Assembly: GCA_001599595.1 (NCBI GenBank)
Contig: BCHH01000027.1
Location: forward strand, 1 to 52,161
Reading direction: 5' to 3'
DNA: 52,161 nucleotides
Source: Beverwykella pulmonaria
Taxonomy: Eukaryota; Ascomycota; Dothideomycetes; Pleosporales; Melanommataceae
Each line of letters opens with the position of its first letter. The first letter of the stretch is position 1. Under the pieces are notes generated by a model that was not told the DNA's origin, made no database searches, and saw only the letters and a program-made list of their open reading frames with translations. The position numbers and the translations under genes are program-made. Positions 31,500 to 43,614 of the stretch are shown piece by piece.

Positions 31500-31615
31500 T
31501 CTATCACTATTATAGTCTATTACTATTATAGTCTATTACTATTGTAGTCTATCACTATTATAGTCCATCACCATTATAGTCTATTATCATTGTAGTCTAT
31601 CACCATCTATTGTAG
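31500..31615. repeat. 16-bp minisatellite (copy 2)
   Basis: TCTATTACTATTATAG-type units with the same number and order as in copy 1, differing by transitions only. Confidence 0.9.
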
Positions 31616-32734
31616 TCTGTCTCGTGAACCCACTAACTAATCATTCTATTAACCAAATTATCTTACACCTTGCAACCCTGCCAGCCTGCAAAGGCAGAAA
31701 CAATTAATACTAACAACATAGTGCAACTAACTGTAGGATAGATTTGAAGCAATTAAGCCATCTAAGCAACCCAATACTACTAGCACACATGCGCTGCCCA
31801 AGCCTTAGAAACAGAACCACCTTCTAACGTCAAGATAGATTAGAATATTCTCTAAACTAAATATATGCTAGTTTGAATAGCTTTGAGATTATCTAAACAG
31901 GAAGTAGTGGAGGACATGGCAGAAGGGTTGTAGAATACACTATATGCTGGAAACTCCGCCTGCTGCTGTTAGTTATATACACTGCCCGCGCGTACACAAT
32001 ACAATTTGTAATGCTTACTAGTAATGCTTACCACGTTGCGAGCGTGACTAAGAAGCTACCAAAGATACTGTATATATAGTAAGTCTCCAACCCAGTATTA
32101 ATTAGAGTAGTCTAGCTCTTCCAAATAAAGGATACGTACTGTCTACTATTAACGCATGGGACTAAAGAAAGAAGAATCTAATAATAGCCTATTCTAAATT
32201 TTTTTTCTAAAGTTAAGTTGTGCGTTCCTAACGTTTTCCTTTTAGAATACTCCTTGCAACTTCTATTCTTTATGCAGTCTCCGCGCACACACTATTGTAA
32301 CCTAAGTTAAACCTGTGCATATAGGGGTTTAGGATATAGTATTTCTTAAACCCCTAATATGTACATGAAGGTTGCTTTTAAAAGCCAAACTAAATGCACT
32401 CTTTATATAATGTCGCGAACAAGTCTGTAGGATTTACTGTTCTAGTTATTCTTTGTCTAGCAGTAGCCACATCTAGCAATAATGTTGTGTTGCTGTTGCA
32501 CTTGTTGACTTATTTGGGAGTTTAATATCTGTTTCTTCTAGCGCTATGCAAGTCTGTTACCTCTCACTCTAAGGTTTTTCTATTATATATAGTCTTAAAA
32601 GTGTTACAAGTAGTTTGTGGTTAGAGTTTAATTAGTTGTTAAATGCTACAGATATTATCTTAAGTGCAGTATAGCTGCCATACAAAACGTTGCGTGAGGA
32701 GCAGCTTCCGCCACGTTGAATCCTAAACTGTGCC
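31616..32734. other. Non-coding part of the unit head (copy 2)
   Basis: Counterpart of 12162-13280. It contains palindrome P1 at 32323-32355. No gene is seen. Confidence 0.5.
32323..32355. repeat. Unit palindrome P1 (copy 2)
   Basis: Same sequence as P1 of copy 1 (AGGGGTTTAGGATAT / ATTTCTTAAACCCCT). Confidence 0.9.
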
Positions 32735-33456
32735 TATAGGGGTTTGGGAAATACTTTTTTTAGCTATGTCACGTGGTTTGTTTGTTGCGCTAATTAGATC
32801 TAGCTAGTGCAACAAACAATTGAGCAGCCAGATTTGGCTAGCGCGACAAACATTTGAGCTCTCTCACTCTATTATATCCTCCACAACACCCTCTCTCTCT
32901 CTCTAACTCCACCTCTATGACAACTGCCTAAAAAACTACCTAAACAACCTCCTAACCACCAACCCTCTTACTAATCTCTCTACTCTCCTCTCTCTCTAAC
33001 TCTACCTCTATGACAACCGCCTAAACAACCACCTAAACAACCACCTCCCAACCACCAACCCTTTTACTAATCCCTCTACTCTCCTCTCTCTCTAACTCTA
33101 CCTCTACAACAACTGCCTAAACAACTACCTAAACAACCACCTCCCAACTACCAACCCTTGTACTAATCTCTCTACTCTCCTCCCTCAATTAACTATTGCA
33201 AACGTCTATTGGCGTTCCTACAAGCAAGTAGTTCCCTTGCCAACAGGTTTCTTACAATTTCTAGGCTTGTTGCGAGCTTTGTTATTGCAATTGCAACAAC
33301 TCTAAGTTAGCCAGCTACCCTTTGTTAGTGTGCCTGCCGTGATAGAGTTGCAAAAAGCTCTCTTACTTTCACCTTTACCTTAATGGCGAAACTAACATAT
33401 CAACAGGGTCCATGCGCACCCTTTGTGGTGAAAAAAGTATTTCTCAAACCCCTATA
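32735..33456. mobile_element. 722-bp inverted-repeat element (copy 2)
   Basis: Termini TATAGGGGTTTGGGAAATAC and the complementary right end are preserved, with TA at both edges. It holds the same foldback and the CT-rich minisatellite (about 32890-33184). It ends 125 bases before the position equivalent to the SNF2 start codon. Confidence 0.6.
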
Positions 33457-33747
33457 GTACTCTCTAAGCGTAGGACTGCAGCGGCTGTCCAAGGCACAAG
33501 TCTCTACTAATTAAATTCCTAGTCAAGCTTAGGCTTAAGCTCGCAAACATAAACACAACACCCAAAAACAATTACAAGGTAATACAAGAGACTAAAGTGG
33601 AAATAAGTAATCTATTTACTGCACTCGCAAATTATTCAAGACCTCCTATTATGCCAGCACTATTAGACCTATTAAGTGAGGAGCCTAAACTTCTCAACAA
33701 ATCAAAAATTACACCTACTATTGTGCCACACTTAAGGCAATATCAAC

Positions 33748-33798
33748 GTAAGCACCTAATAGGGGTTTTAGGAATAGTATTTACTAAACACCCTATAG
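33748..33798 (+). other. Predicted intron 1 of SNF2 gene with P3 (copy 2)
   Basis: GTAAGC...ACTAAACA...CTATAG, 51 bases; palindrome at 33761-33794. Splice signals are conserved with copy 1. Confidence 0.55.
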
Positions 33799-34658
33799 TT
33801 CCTTCTACAACAAATGCAGCTTCACCTAAACATGACGCATTTAAAGGGGATACGTTGAACAAGCCTTAGCTATCTGCTAGTGACCTTGACAACAAACAGG
33901 ATAATAATGCTATTAAAAGCAACAGTGATAGTACACGCTCAGACTAGACCAAGAGCGGCTCTATAGCATCTGACTATGAATAGGAACCAGATGGGCTTTG
34001 ACTAGCAAATGGTAATCTCACATTCACTAGATTTCTAGTCCGTATCTAGGAGGCTGCCTAGTACCTCCAAATTAACGTCTAGAATTTCTGTTAGTACCTC
34101 CTCGAGGACCCTAATCTCAATAACATTTTCCAAGATTACAAGGAAGGCTGGTTAGACAACGCACAAGCTGCTGCGGCTGCCAACTAGAAGCGCAAGGGAC
34201 GCGGTGAAAGCTTTCTAGCAGTCTACAAAGAAGTAATAGCATGTGAAGGGGTGTTAAACAAGTACAAGACCTTAAGACCGCGCGATTAACAGGAATAGGG
34301 TTCTCTAGAGTACAACTGCATGGGCCTTTGCCAAACCTATAAAGATATACGCAAAAACAACAATAGTTTTATTGTTAAGAAGAAGTACACTAACAAACTT
34401 TATGCTTTTAAAGCTGCCTAGATTGTGTGGAAGTAGAAGGTTTAGTTGGACAAACCTTAGGTTAAGAGTGCGGTTCTGTCACAGTACAACAAGACATTAA
34501 AGCGCACTTTAAAGGCATCCATGCAAGCCAAGATTGCAACTCCTAAGACAATACAACTAGCAAATGCAACAGCTAGTTCCCCGTCCTTAGACTAGCGTGC
34601 AACAAGGAAGCGTTCTCAATCTGCAACACAAGCCTTAGACTGCACTTAGGACAAGGAG

Positions 34659-34689
34659 GGGGTTTTGCAAATAGTAAAAGCAAAACCCC
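34659..34689. repeat. Unit palindrome P4 (copy 2)
   Basis: Identical to the copy-1 P4 in exon 2, again without flanking splice signals. Confidence 0.8.
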
Positions 34690-35606
34690 TAAAGGTTACT
34701 TAATCACGCCAAAAGAAGGCTAAGGCTGCTAAGACTATAGAGGAACGCAATAAGCGTCACTACCAAGAGCTCAAGAGACTCTTCGAGCACGCGAAACGCT
34801 CTGCTAATGGCGTTGAAGGAGATAAAATGTTTGCTACAGCGTCCATGTCTGTTGAGGAATGCATGGCCTCCTTTTAAGAGGACATGGATAATTTCAAGAA
34901 GGATAAGGAACACATTACTAAGGCTCAAAAAGAGATGAGTGAGCGGCCATTAAAACAGTGTTATAAACAACTGCTAAAGAATGCAGCCCTTCTAAAACTG
35001 TACACCCGCATCTAGAAGTCCCTAAAGATCTCTATAAAGGTGTTCTACTCTAACTTCTAGCATGTAAACATCATTAAACTAAAAGAGGCTGCACTTAAGG
35101 TATTCAAATCCTTATATATCCTATTATCTAGCCTTGTTGCTAAGCAAGGGGCAACAATGATTGAGAAGCCAGCAATAGAAGAAGATGTCAATCGCGCTCT
35201 CTTGTTGTTGTTGGCTGCCAATGTTTAATACAGAGAATGGTTCGCTACACAGGTTAACGCTGCAGACGAAGATGAGGAAAAGAGCACTAACAATGCCAAC
35301 CAAGACAATAAACAGGATGTCCTTCTCCTCAACGTGGGCGCTGCTACTAAAGAAGACATCCGCAAGTATCACAAGTAGAACTAGACACTAACTAGTAAGA
35401 AATACTAGGATAATAATTTGCCTAAAGCTTGTGCTTAAATTAGACTAGATAACATTAGGTTTAAGCAGATTCTCAGACAGAACCCCAGGATTAGCTTGCA
35501 ATAGTAGCAAGTAATAGCCATCTTATAGGCTCTTAACTATAGCAGACTCATTGCAGATGCCATTAGAATTGGTAAAACAATTACCTACGCCAGCATTATT
35601 CTCAAG

Positions 35607-35695
35607 GTAATACAGACATTCCTCTGGGGGTTTAACAAAAACTAATTCTTAAACCCCTATACTATGTATTTTAGCAGCCCGCTAACAATTTGCAG
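35607..35695 (+). other. Predicted intron 2 of SNF2 gene with P5 (copy 2)
   Basis: GTAATA donor, CGCTAAC branch and TTTGCAG acceptor, 89 bases; palindrome at 35625-35659. Confidence 0.85.
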
Positions 35696-36463
35696 TACTA
35701 AAATAAGAACAACAAAGAATACAAGACTGCCCTGGCATTTAACAAAGCGCTTCCTAAGGACGCACTAGAATTAAAGCGCAAGCTGCTTCCTCCAGCGCAA
35801 CCTATCTTTGTCACTGTACTTCCTAACCTAGTTTACTAGACTGCTAAGGAGATTTAGAAGTTTAGCAAGGCAATAGATGTTCGCGTGTATTGTTCCAAGG
35901 CTACGTCTACCCCAGGTTTTAGGCGCGTACAGGACATATCATACAAGAGCCTATTGGCAGATAGGAGTCAACGGGAAAACAATCACATTGTTGTTGTCAC
36001 GTCTTTCAACTACCTTGGCATTCACAATAGGCCCAGAAAGTACCAGAGGCACATTAATTGTTAACGTAGATTTAAATTGGGAAGGAAGAAGAAGCAGGGT
36101 AACAAGGCTGCAGCAGAAGTTCAGCAGGATTCAGTGGATAAAGAAGTCTAGGAGAACTTAGACGCAACATTGAGCGAACAGCAACCCAAACCACCTTAGA
36201 AGCGCTACAAGCTACTAGAACTTCTCCAAACGTTCTACCCAGAGGAGGATGAGCGATGGGAAGGCTGCTTCCGTGGCGTTCTAGCTGCTGTAATACTTGA
36301 CAAGTGTCAAGTAAGTCTCCGCAATCCCTCAACACACTAGTTGTCTATTTACATTAATTGCCTAAAATCCAATCTATTTAAAGTTTAGTTGTTCTTAGGC
36401 AGCCTATTACAGAAAGGCCTAAGTGATTTCTACTAGTATATGCTCCTCTACTACAACCCAAAG

Positions 36464-36552
36464 GTATATACCCCTTCTCTCTTAGGAGCTTTTGCAAATA
36501 CTATTTGCAAAACCCCTATACATCTATAGAATAAGTGTGCTAACAGAGATAG
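36464..36552 (+). other. Predicted intron 3 of SNF2 gene with P6 (copy 2)
   Basis: GTATAT donor, GCTAAC branch and GATAG acceptor, 89 bases; palindrome at 36484-36517. Confidence 0.85.
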
Positions 36553-37667
36553 CTTAATAAAGAAGCCCGCCAAGACAAGCCTAGTCTAAATTAATACTAA
36601 GCTAGATTTTTTAATCTGTACAAAGGAAATGACGACTATCCCTAGGCTAAGTTTTAAAACACCCTGTTTGCTTTTAACAAGTAGATTATCTGCAACAAGA
36701 AACTTAATAAGGTCCAAAAGGGCATTAAGGCACAAAAAGTCCTACTGTTATAGATCCTATTGCAAAACTACAATTCTGCCTGCTAATTAGGATCTACCAA
36801 CACAATTGCTAGGAATCTCCCTTATAAGATCACATACAACATTGAGAAGTCGTTTTCTCCCTTAGTTCTAAATGTGTACAATTGCTACGCAGAACCCTTT
36901 AAGTCCAAGATAGTAGTAATGAGCACGACGAACAATAGATTAGGAAGGAGGGAGCCTATTCCAAATGCTTGCTCCATACAGGCTCTCCAGATCTTAAATG
37001 CGTTTCCATTTCTTGGTGCCCTCCACTGCACAGATGGTCCTGAAGCAGAACTAGATTTGCATTTATAGTTTAATGTTGACAGCAACCTCTTTGCGCAAAT
37101 GCCTGATCCAACACCCAAAGGCGCTTAGATCTGTTGGCTGCTTAAGCAATGCAGCGATTGTGGATGCGAATTTCTTGATTTGGGCATTGATTATGTGACG
37201 GCATCACAAACCAAGATAGTAGACTCCGTCCTCAAGTTCTCTCCTAAGCTTAGTGCTCTTCTTGCTCTCATTAGCAATCACACTATCCTTAGAGGCGAAA
37301 AGTTGTTAATATAGTTTAACTATCCTAACATCTAAATTATTGTCAAAGAACTGCTTTAGATAATGCATTTGGATAAACTAGGCATAGATTGCATGTATAC
37401 GCATACTAAGACATCAAAGCGCGCAAAGTTACAAGACAAGATGAACCAGATTGGCAGCAGACTCAAGATTCTACTAGCTTCTATCAAGGTCTGCGGAATC
37501 AGCGTTAACTTCCAGGATAACTGCTCAAAGGCAGCTATTTTTAACAAGTGTGATAGCTTTGTTGAGGAGGATCAAGTTGCTAGTTAAATATAGTGAATAG
37601 GTCAAGTGATCCCTTGCTCCATATTCAATCTGCATATAAGCAGCACTATAGAAACCAAAGCCCTTGC

Positions 37668-37764
37668 GTAAGTTACTCTTCTAGTAATAGGGGTTCTTGA
37701 AATAGTATTTCTTCAACCCCCATAGATAACCTAATTTGGACGTTTATACTAACCCCCTTACTAG
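37668..37764 (+). other. Predicted intron 4 of SNF2 gene with P7 (copy 2)
   Basis: GTAAGT donor, branch TACTAAC (TGCTAAC in copy 1) and TTACTAG acceptor, 97 bases; palindrome at 37689-37721. Confidence 0.88.
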
Positions 37765-38960
37765 ACGCCAATTAAAGCAGGCTCTTGTCAGCACTGCTAC
37801 CATGATGTCTTATAGTTCCTCCTCTGCTACCAACCTTAGCAAATATGCAAAAGATTTTAAGGATAAATAGCTTAAGGGCTATTTCCTAGTTACTTACAAA
37901 GACAAGCTAGACAGCACAGAGCATCTATTACATGTTGGCACTATTGCAGGTGAGAAGGAAGTGGAAAGATTGCAAGCGGAGGAACCAGAAAAGCAGGATA
38001 AGACGTGGTTCCCCGCTTTTCTCACACAGCAGTGGGCACTCAGATTGCTGCTGAAGGAGAATAGATCACAGAAAGTCGTGCAGGGTGCTGGTTTTAGAGC
38101 AGCCAGCATAGTTAACATCAACAATCTAATTACTTAGGAGTTAGAAGCCCGCCATGCGGAAAACCAGCTTAGGATAAGTGCTAAAGGAGGTGAGGCTGCT
38201 ATTGTAACACCAAAAAAGAACAAATCTAGAAGACCAAAGGTTTTAATCTACAAGGGCAAGCAAGAATATAACTAGGAGGCACTACTAGCTAAACAACTTC
38301 ACCCTAAAATTATAGAATCCTCAGAGAAAGAAGGTTCTAGCGTCCACTTTAATACTGTTTCCAATAAAGAAGAGCAAGAAGATGTCCCTATCCTAGACAA
38401 TGCTAATTACACTTCTAACATGGAAAGCAAGGTTGCTAAAGAGAACAGTGATATTATTAGTACCCAAAAGGATCCAGACTACCCTATTATTCCTACCACC
38501 AAATATTACTATTTGCAGACTCCTCTTGTAAAGCACAAGATCACCCTACGCATCCACGCCTATAGCAAAACGAACGGCATACCAAAGCTAGAGAAATAGG
38601 CGTTCCCTGAAGCTCCAAGAAAACAGAGGCCAGTCTATAATAGGAAGTAAAAAAAGAATGTCAGTATTACTCCCAACAAACTCAAGAAGCCCCTAAAGGG
38701 CATTAAAACAAAGCTATTAGTGGAGATTCCTGTTGACACAGACAAGTCTAATCACAATAGCAGTTAAGCAGCTAAAGGATCTACTCTATCTAACAGCCAT
38801 TCCACTAAAAAGCCTCATATTAATGTCTACAAGGCTGGCTTTCATGGCAGTAGCCGTGATAATAATAATAATGTAATTTAAAAGGATCTCATTTATTATT
38901 AAAAAGACACTCTCATCTCCTACACACAGCGCCTCTTATTACTTGTCAACTATCTCTTTG

Positions 38961-38993
38961 GACGTTTGGAAAATAGTATTTAGTAAACCCCTA
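38961..38993. repeat. Unit palindrome P8 (copy 2)
   Basis: GACGTTTGGAAAATAGTATT-TAGTAAACCCCT. It spans the first stop after the SNF2 C-terminal extension, as in copy 1. Confidence 0.75.
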
Positions 38994-39513
38994 CTGTCTA
39001 AGTTAGTTTGCAGTCTCACTATGTTAGACTTCCAAGAAGAGCAATGGCCCTATCAACATCTCTTTAGCATCTCTTTTATTATGTTTCTTAAAAAAAACTC
39101 TCTAAGCCCTACACTGTAGGCCTTTGTATAACTATACCATGCAATAATTTTAAACAAAGTTTGGCTTTGGTGGAGTACTGGCTGGATTTACAAGATGTGG
39201 CCTTGGTGGAGTTTAGCTGATTTAGCTATAGCAAATAACTAGCTAGGTTTATACATGGCAATAATGGATTGCATTAGACACTCTAATGGTTAAGTCTAGA
39301 CCGTCTATATAGATTAATTGGAGCTTTCCTACCAGAGTCTATACCTACATAGTCTGAGAATAACCTTCACTTTTCAATCAATCCACGTGACGTGAAGTAA
39401 CTGCATGACTAATCAGTTTCAATTGATCAACCGCTACTATGAAAATTTTCTGCTAGATGCTAATACGCCAATAATACTATTGTGAGCGACACAGACACAG
39501 TAGCTTAATTACT
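38994..39513. other. Spacer between SNF2 and AT-hook genes (copy 2)
   Basis: Counterpart of 19540-20059, with the same TGG-rich words and CCACGTGACGTGAAGT element. No gene is seen. Confidence 0.5.
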
Positions 39514-39652
39514 ATGCGTCGAGGACGCCCCGCTAAATATACAGAGCCAGGCGCGGCTGTTGCAGCAAAGCGTGCAAGCAGTATTCTTAGCGTCCAGAGA
39601 AGCAGGAATTCACAGAAGCAGCGTGCCCTAGAGGGACAACCCACTGCACAAC

Positions 39653-39705
39653 GTAATAGTATTCGCTGCGTAGCTTTATCCAGTTTCTGTTACCAATACC
39701 TCTAG
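39653..39705 (+). other. Predicted intron 1 of AT-hook gene (copy 2)
   Basis: GTAATA donor and CCTCTAG acceptor, 53 bases, phase 1; joins the open exon 1 to the open exon 2. Confidence 0.7.
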
Positions 39706-40002
39706 AATCCCGTCTATCTTTTGTTCAAGAGTACCAACTTGTCCCTGACCCACCGCTTGAACAAACACCTAGGCCAACAAGTCTATTGTACAATGTCAAA
39801 ACCCTGTCTTTCTCCACCCCTCTGCCACTGCTTTCTATAGACCCTATTTGTTATGGCATTCCCTCTATACCTTTTGAACCATTCAACAACAGCGATAGTC
39901 AAGAATCCAATCATGGCGTACAGTATGGCAGCCCAAGGCTATTACAAACTAATCGCTCGCCTATTAGCGACGCGCCCTATCCGCAGCCGGCAATACACTC
40001 AG

Positions 40003-40170
40003 GTATAAGACATAGATTTCATTAGACTCTCTCCTTCTTGGGGGTTTAAGAAATACTATTTCCCAAACCCCTATATATCCCGTACTACTCTGGAGAGTGG
40101 TATATGTTGCTAGGAAGACTACTTGAATAAAATTTCACAGTTCTTGACTACATACTAATAAGCCATACAG
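40003..40170 (+). other. Predicted intron 2 of AT-hook gene with palindrome P9 (copy 2)
   Basis: GTATAA donor, TACTAATA branch and CATACAG acceptor, 168 bases, phase 1. P9 (40040-40072) lies near its 5' third. This is the empty site of the hAT insertion seen in copy 1. Confidence 0.75.
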
Positions 40171-43100
40171 AGAATCCTCAACAGCAGAGCACCATTGAAG
40201 ATGCCGTGCTGTCTGACGAAAACGTATCCAATTACCACCCTAATCAAGAGCTTGACAATAACAAAGACTTTTTATTATACAATGACATCCCTTCACCCTT
40301 ACCCGCGTCAGCGCCTCGCTCTGTAGCCTCATCCAAGCAAGAGGATTTCATACTATTTGAAGACAACGAGGATCAGTATTATCTGTCTGGGGCAGAGGAT
40401 GAACCTACGCTGTTTGTGAGATCTTAACCTGTGGCTCAACGTCCCTCAGTAGTCAGCAGCACATCACTCTCTGATGATTCTACCAACAGAAGACCCAATA
40501 CTACAACTCTTGCAGGCCAGCAAGTCTAGCACTGTTACTCCAATAGATGTTTATGCCATACCCTGCCCTGTTGTGATAGTATTACCTTGAAGCAACTTGC
40601 AAATCTTATTACTGCGCGTATAGGCCAACCCACTAGCAATAAGGATACACTATTCCAGCCTATTAGTCTGCTACGCATTCTGTCCTCTTATACCTACTAG
40701 CCTCTAAAGCATGACTAGGAAGCATTATTAACAGGTTACAATCTAGATGCCCAACAACAGAACCCTAATGCGCCTCCAACATTAAATCTCTAGCTATCTA
40801 AAGCTGAATTTCTCTAGGAGGTTCCCAATTATCAACTTTCACGCGTTTTTAACGTGGACAGCGTACTATTTTCTCCTACTAGCCTTAGCGTATTCCAGAA
40901 TAATGTTTAATACTTATTTATGCCACTGTTTATGCGCAGTATTTAACAAAACCAACGCATCCATATCCCTGGGGTTAATCTTAAACATAATAAGTGTATA
41001 TTGTTATGTTAAGACGCACGTTAGTTGTGTATGGTATATTTTCCTAGAATGCCAACAAAGTACATAGATAGTTATGGCAAGACTAAAGAGTCGCGGACGC
41101 AATACTTAGATGACTATGTGTTAGGTATATGGATGGACGAGGTTGTGCTGCCCGCATTTAATGCTATATGTAGCAACAGCTGCTGTCAAGCCTATCTAGG
41201 TTTGTTCTAAGAGATTAAAACAAAGGCGCTGGTGAAGAGAGAAGTTTGTCAACAGGATAATCCCTACACACAAATAGACCTTCAAATATTAGTATCCTCT
41301 AACCTGTTAGCTCTATTGTGGGATTAGATGCTTGTTTTTGCGCGCAACGTTAACGTTGCCTGCCTTAGTCCTAATGCCTTTAGCAATCCTATTCTTTTTA
41401 TATTAAATCACAACCTCAAAGAAAGCAATATGAAGACTTCAACGTTTGCCAAGACTTAGGCAGCCTTTTTCCGCGACTATAATCTTTGCTGGACCGCCTC
41501 TTATGTGTAGAGACACTTATTTTGGCTGGATTTTGGACAAGAGATGTATTCTAATCAACCTAGGACTACTTTGCTGCGTAAGAGTAGTTGCAATTACAAA
41601 TGGGCGCAGTAGTTTAACAACCCAATAGATTACTCTAAGACTGCAATCTCCACCTATCCCTAGGCAATTACAGATGCTAGATTAGTAACAGTAGAGATTA
41701 GACAAAGCAACCTCTTCTAGATAAGCAGCATTACGTACAGCAAAGCCTATAATAAGAACAAAGAATAGTTTGCAACACTATACAAAGGTCTCCACCTATT
41801 TTAAAACAAACTCTTTGAACTACTTGCGTATTCAGATAAACAAATAAAGGCTATTGCTACTAGAACAGCAACTAGCAATCTGCCAACTGCGTTCAGCAGG
41901 GACTAGGTGTGGAAACAGTGGCAAGATGTTAAAGAACATATCTTTGCGGTCCTAGACACCTTAAGGCACAGGTTATACAGTAATTAACAGGAACTCTGGA
42001 CAACTATTAACTTCTATTAAGGCCTTAAAGAAAATCTATTTGTGTCTAATAAACTAGACAAGATCTGTGATATAAACAGCGCACACTAGTCCTTCTAGAT
42101 TTTATCTACAGAGCATGTAAACAACTTCTGCTTGGCTAAATTAAACCGCTGGATCCTCTGCATAGAGAGACTTATTGCCGCAGCTAAATTTACAAAAGGC
42201 ACTGCTACTATACTCTCTGTCTCCAAGCAACAGACAAATAGCCTTATGTCAACAATAGTAGCACGCGTGCTATGTCTATCTCTTGGCTGCCTTAATCTAA
42301 AAACCTTCCCTTCCCTTTGGCTTAGAAAGAGATGGACAAAAGGTTAGAACTATTGTTGCACTGGCAGCTCTAGTGCAAAACAGCAACTGCTAATATAGCA
42401 AAAAAGAAGAGGTCTTAAGTTGAAAGACTTACTAGAAGCCTATGGCATGGCATAGTTACCTCACCAACTTGGCATTTAGTCCACAAATGAACCCTTCTTC
42501 CGCATTAACTAATTTCACCACCTAGATATTGCCTATAATATACTAAACAGTAACAAACGTGGCTTAGCCCACGTACGCCAGCGTACTAGAGAGGGTTAAA
42601 TGCAAGAGTATATTAGCAAGCTTATTAGAGAAATAGACCAATTGCCACAACGCAGGCAGGTTGTAGAATTAACACAACTTTTTTTAGTAATGGCTGAAAT
42701 GGTAGTGCAGGCCTACAATCTCTTTGTCCTTGATAGAATCCAGGCACTGTGGTACACACACGTGAAAACCCAACGCAGTCCTAAGGCCTTTAAGGAAGCG
42801 GCTAGATTAAGCTTAGATGCAGAGGCAGGTCTTGAAACGTTGTGCTACGACATGATCAAGAGGTGCCTAGTTGACAACATTAGAATAAAGAAGATCTAGT
42901 GCGCGTATGTGAAGAATGCACGCTCTGAACACTTCCCTAAATAGGAATTAGGCACTTAGATTAGGTGATTAATACCTCTTTTTAGTAAGGGTTTACAAGG
43001 AGATCCAAACTAGTTACAGCAATCCTCGTTTAAAAAGAAAACAATTGAAATGGTAAGTGTAATCCAAGCAGCAGTCTAGCCTAACTTTTACAACTAGGCT

Positions 43101-43614
43101 ACTACACTATTCTACTAGCAACTTTATTAGACATTAAGTTTGTGTGTTTATGCGGCATTGCATTACAATAAAACTAAGGCAGCCACGCTGCTTAAGGGCA
43201 ACCCTAGTGGAAATTTAGCAGAGACGTATAAATAGCAAAAGAATTAGTCTCCCTTAGAGAGAACAAAGTAGATGTTCCCTAAATTTAGAAGTAAGGATGC
43301 TCTAACCCTTCACAACAGTACTAGCGCTGTAGAATTATCACTTGCAAAGTGCGCTTAGGGTTTGATTGTGATGCAAGTTATCAACAAAAGGAATAGACAA
43401 GAAAGCGTAGAACAAGTATCCAGGCTTATGCGCGACCAAGCCTCTCTTAACAGAACCCTAAGCCAAAGCATAACAAGCCTTAAGAGGTTCTATAAGCAAT
43501 TTAAAGAGTACACAGCAGAGGTGGACTAGTATAAGCAAGACAATAAAGAGGAAAGCAATTGGCCGCAAAAAAATCAACGCGCGCAAGAAAGTTCAACACA
43601 GTTGTCAACATTAG

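Larger units (their letters stand above)
33582..38983 (+). pseudogene. SNF2-family helicase/ATPase gene of the unit, copy 2 (RIP-broken)
   Basis: The exon structure is identical to copy 1: 33582-33747, 33799-35606, 35696-36463, 36553-37667 and 37765-38983. The start codon is ATA here instead of ATG, a G-to-A change. Some regions are clearer than in copy 1: VILDKCQVSLRNPSTHQ (motif II region, about 36284-36335), LSDFYQYMLLYYNPK before intron 3, and an open C-lobe stretch at 37363-37587 ending GISVNFQDNCS...SFVEEDQVAS. Motif VI, readable in copy 1 as IWRIGQ, has lost its Trp and Arg codons here. The two copies carry stops at partly different places, so each shows residues the other has lost. 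Confidence 0.75.
30652..43614 (+). mobile_element. Tandem large unit, copy 2 (truncated by Gypsy-2)
   Basis: It starts AGTACGCCGGCCAGAGGG directly after the last base of copy 1, in the same orientation. It is collinear with copy 1 for 12,963 bases until Gypsy-2 enters at 43615 within the AT-hook gene. It lacks the hAT insertion and has no ambiguous bases, so it is the better template for gene models. Differences from copy 1 are overwhelmingly transitions. The rest of the unit may lie to the right of the window, beyond Gypsy-2 and the LINE. Confidence 0.88.
39514..43614 (+). pseudogene. Large AT-hook protein gene of the unit, copy 2 (3' end cut by Gypsy-2)
   Basis: Exons are 39514-39652, 39706-40002 and 40171-43614. 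Exon 1 is fully open and begins MRRGRPAKYTEPGAAVAAKR with the AT-hook core RGRP. Exon 2 reads SFVQEYQLVPDPPLEQTPRP and on through a Pro/Ser-rich stretch. Exon 3 keeps one frame to the Gypsy-2 junction with RIP stops only. Its best-preserved block is MCMVYFPRMPTKYIDSYGKT, then QYLDDYVLGIWMDEVVLPAF (41025-41210). A helical Lys/Gln-rich region follows (42600-42899, open for 99 codons). The last 41 or so residues and the stop, visible in copy 1, are missing here. Function unknown; a DNA-binding role is suggested only by the AT-hook. Confidence 0.65.

Noticed and set aside
41446..41628. Separate ORF of 60 codons within the AT-hook gene
   Set aside because: The main frame of exon 3 continues through this region with only RIP-type stops; the 60-codon frame is a shadow.
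14128..43614. Reassignment of TAG to glutamine, since most in-frame stops are TAG
   Set aside because: TAG also replaces Trp, TAA and TGA stops occur, and copies differ by TGG/TAG and CAG/TAG at the same site. The LINE uses ordinary CAG, CAA and TGG codons with a TGA stop. RIP explains all of this.
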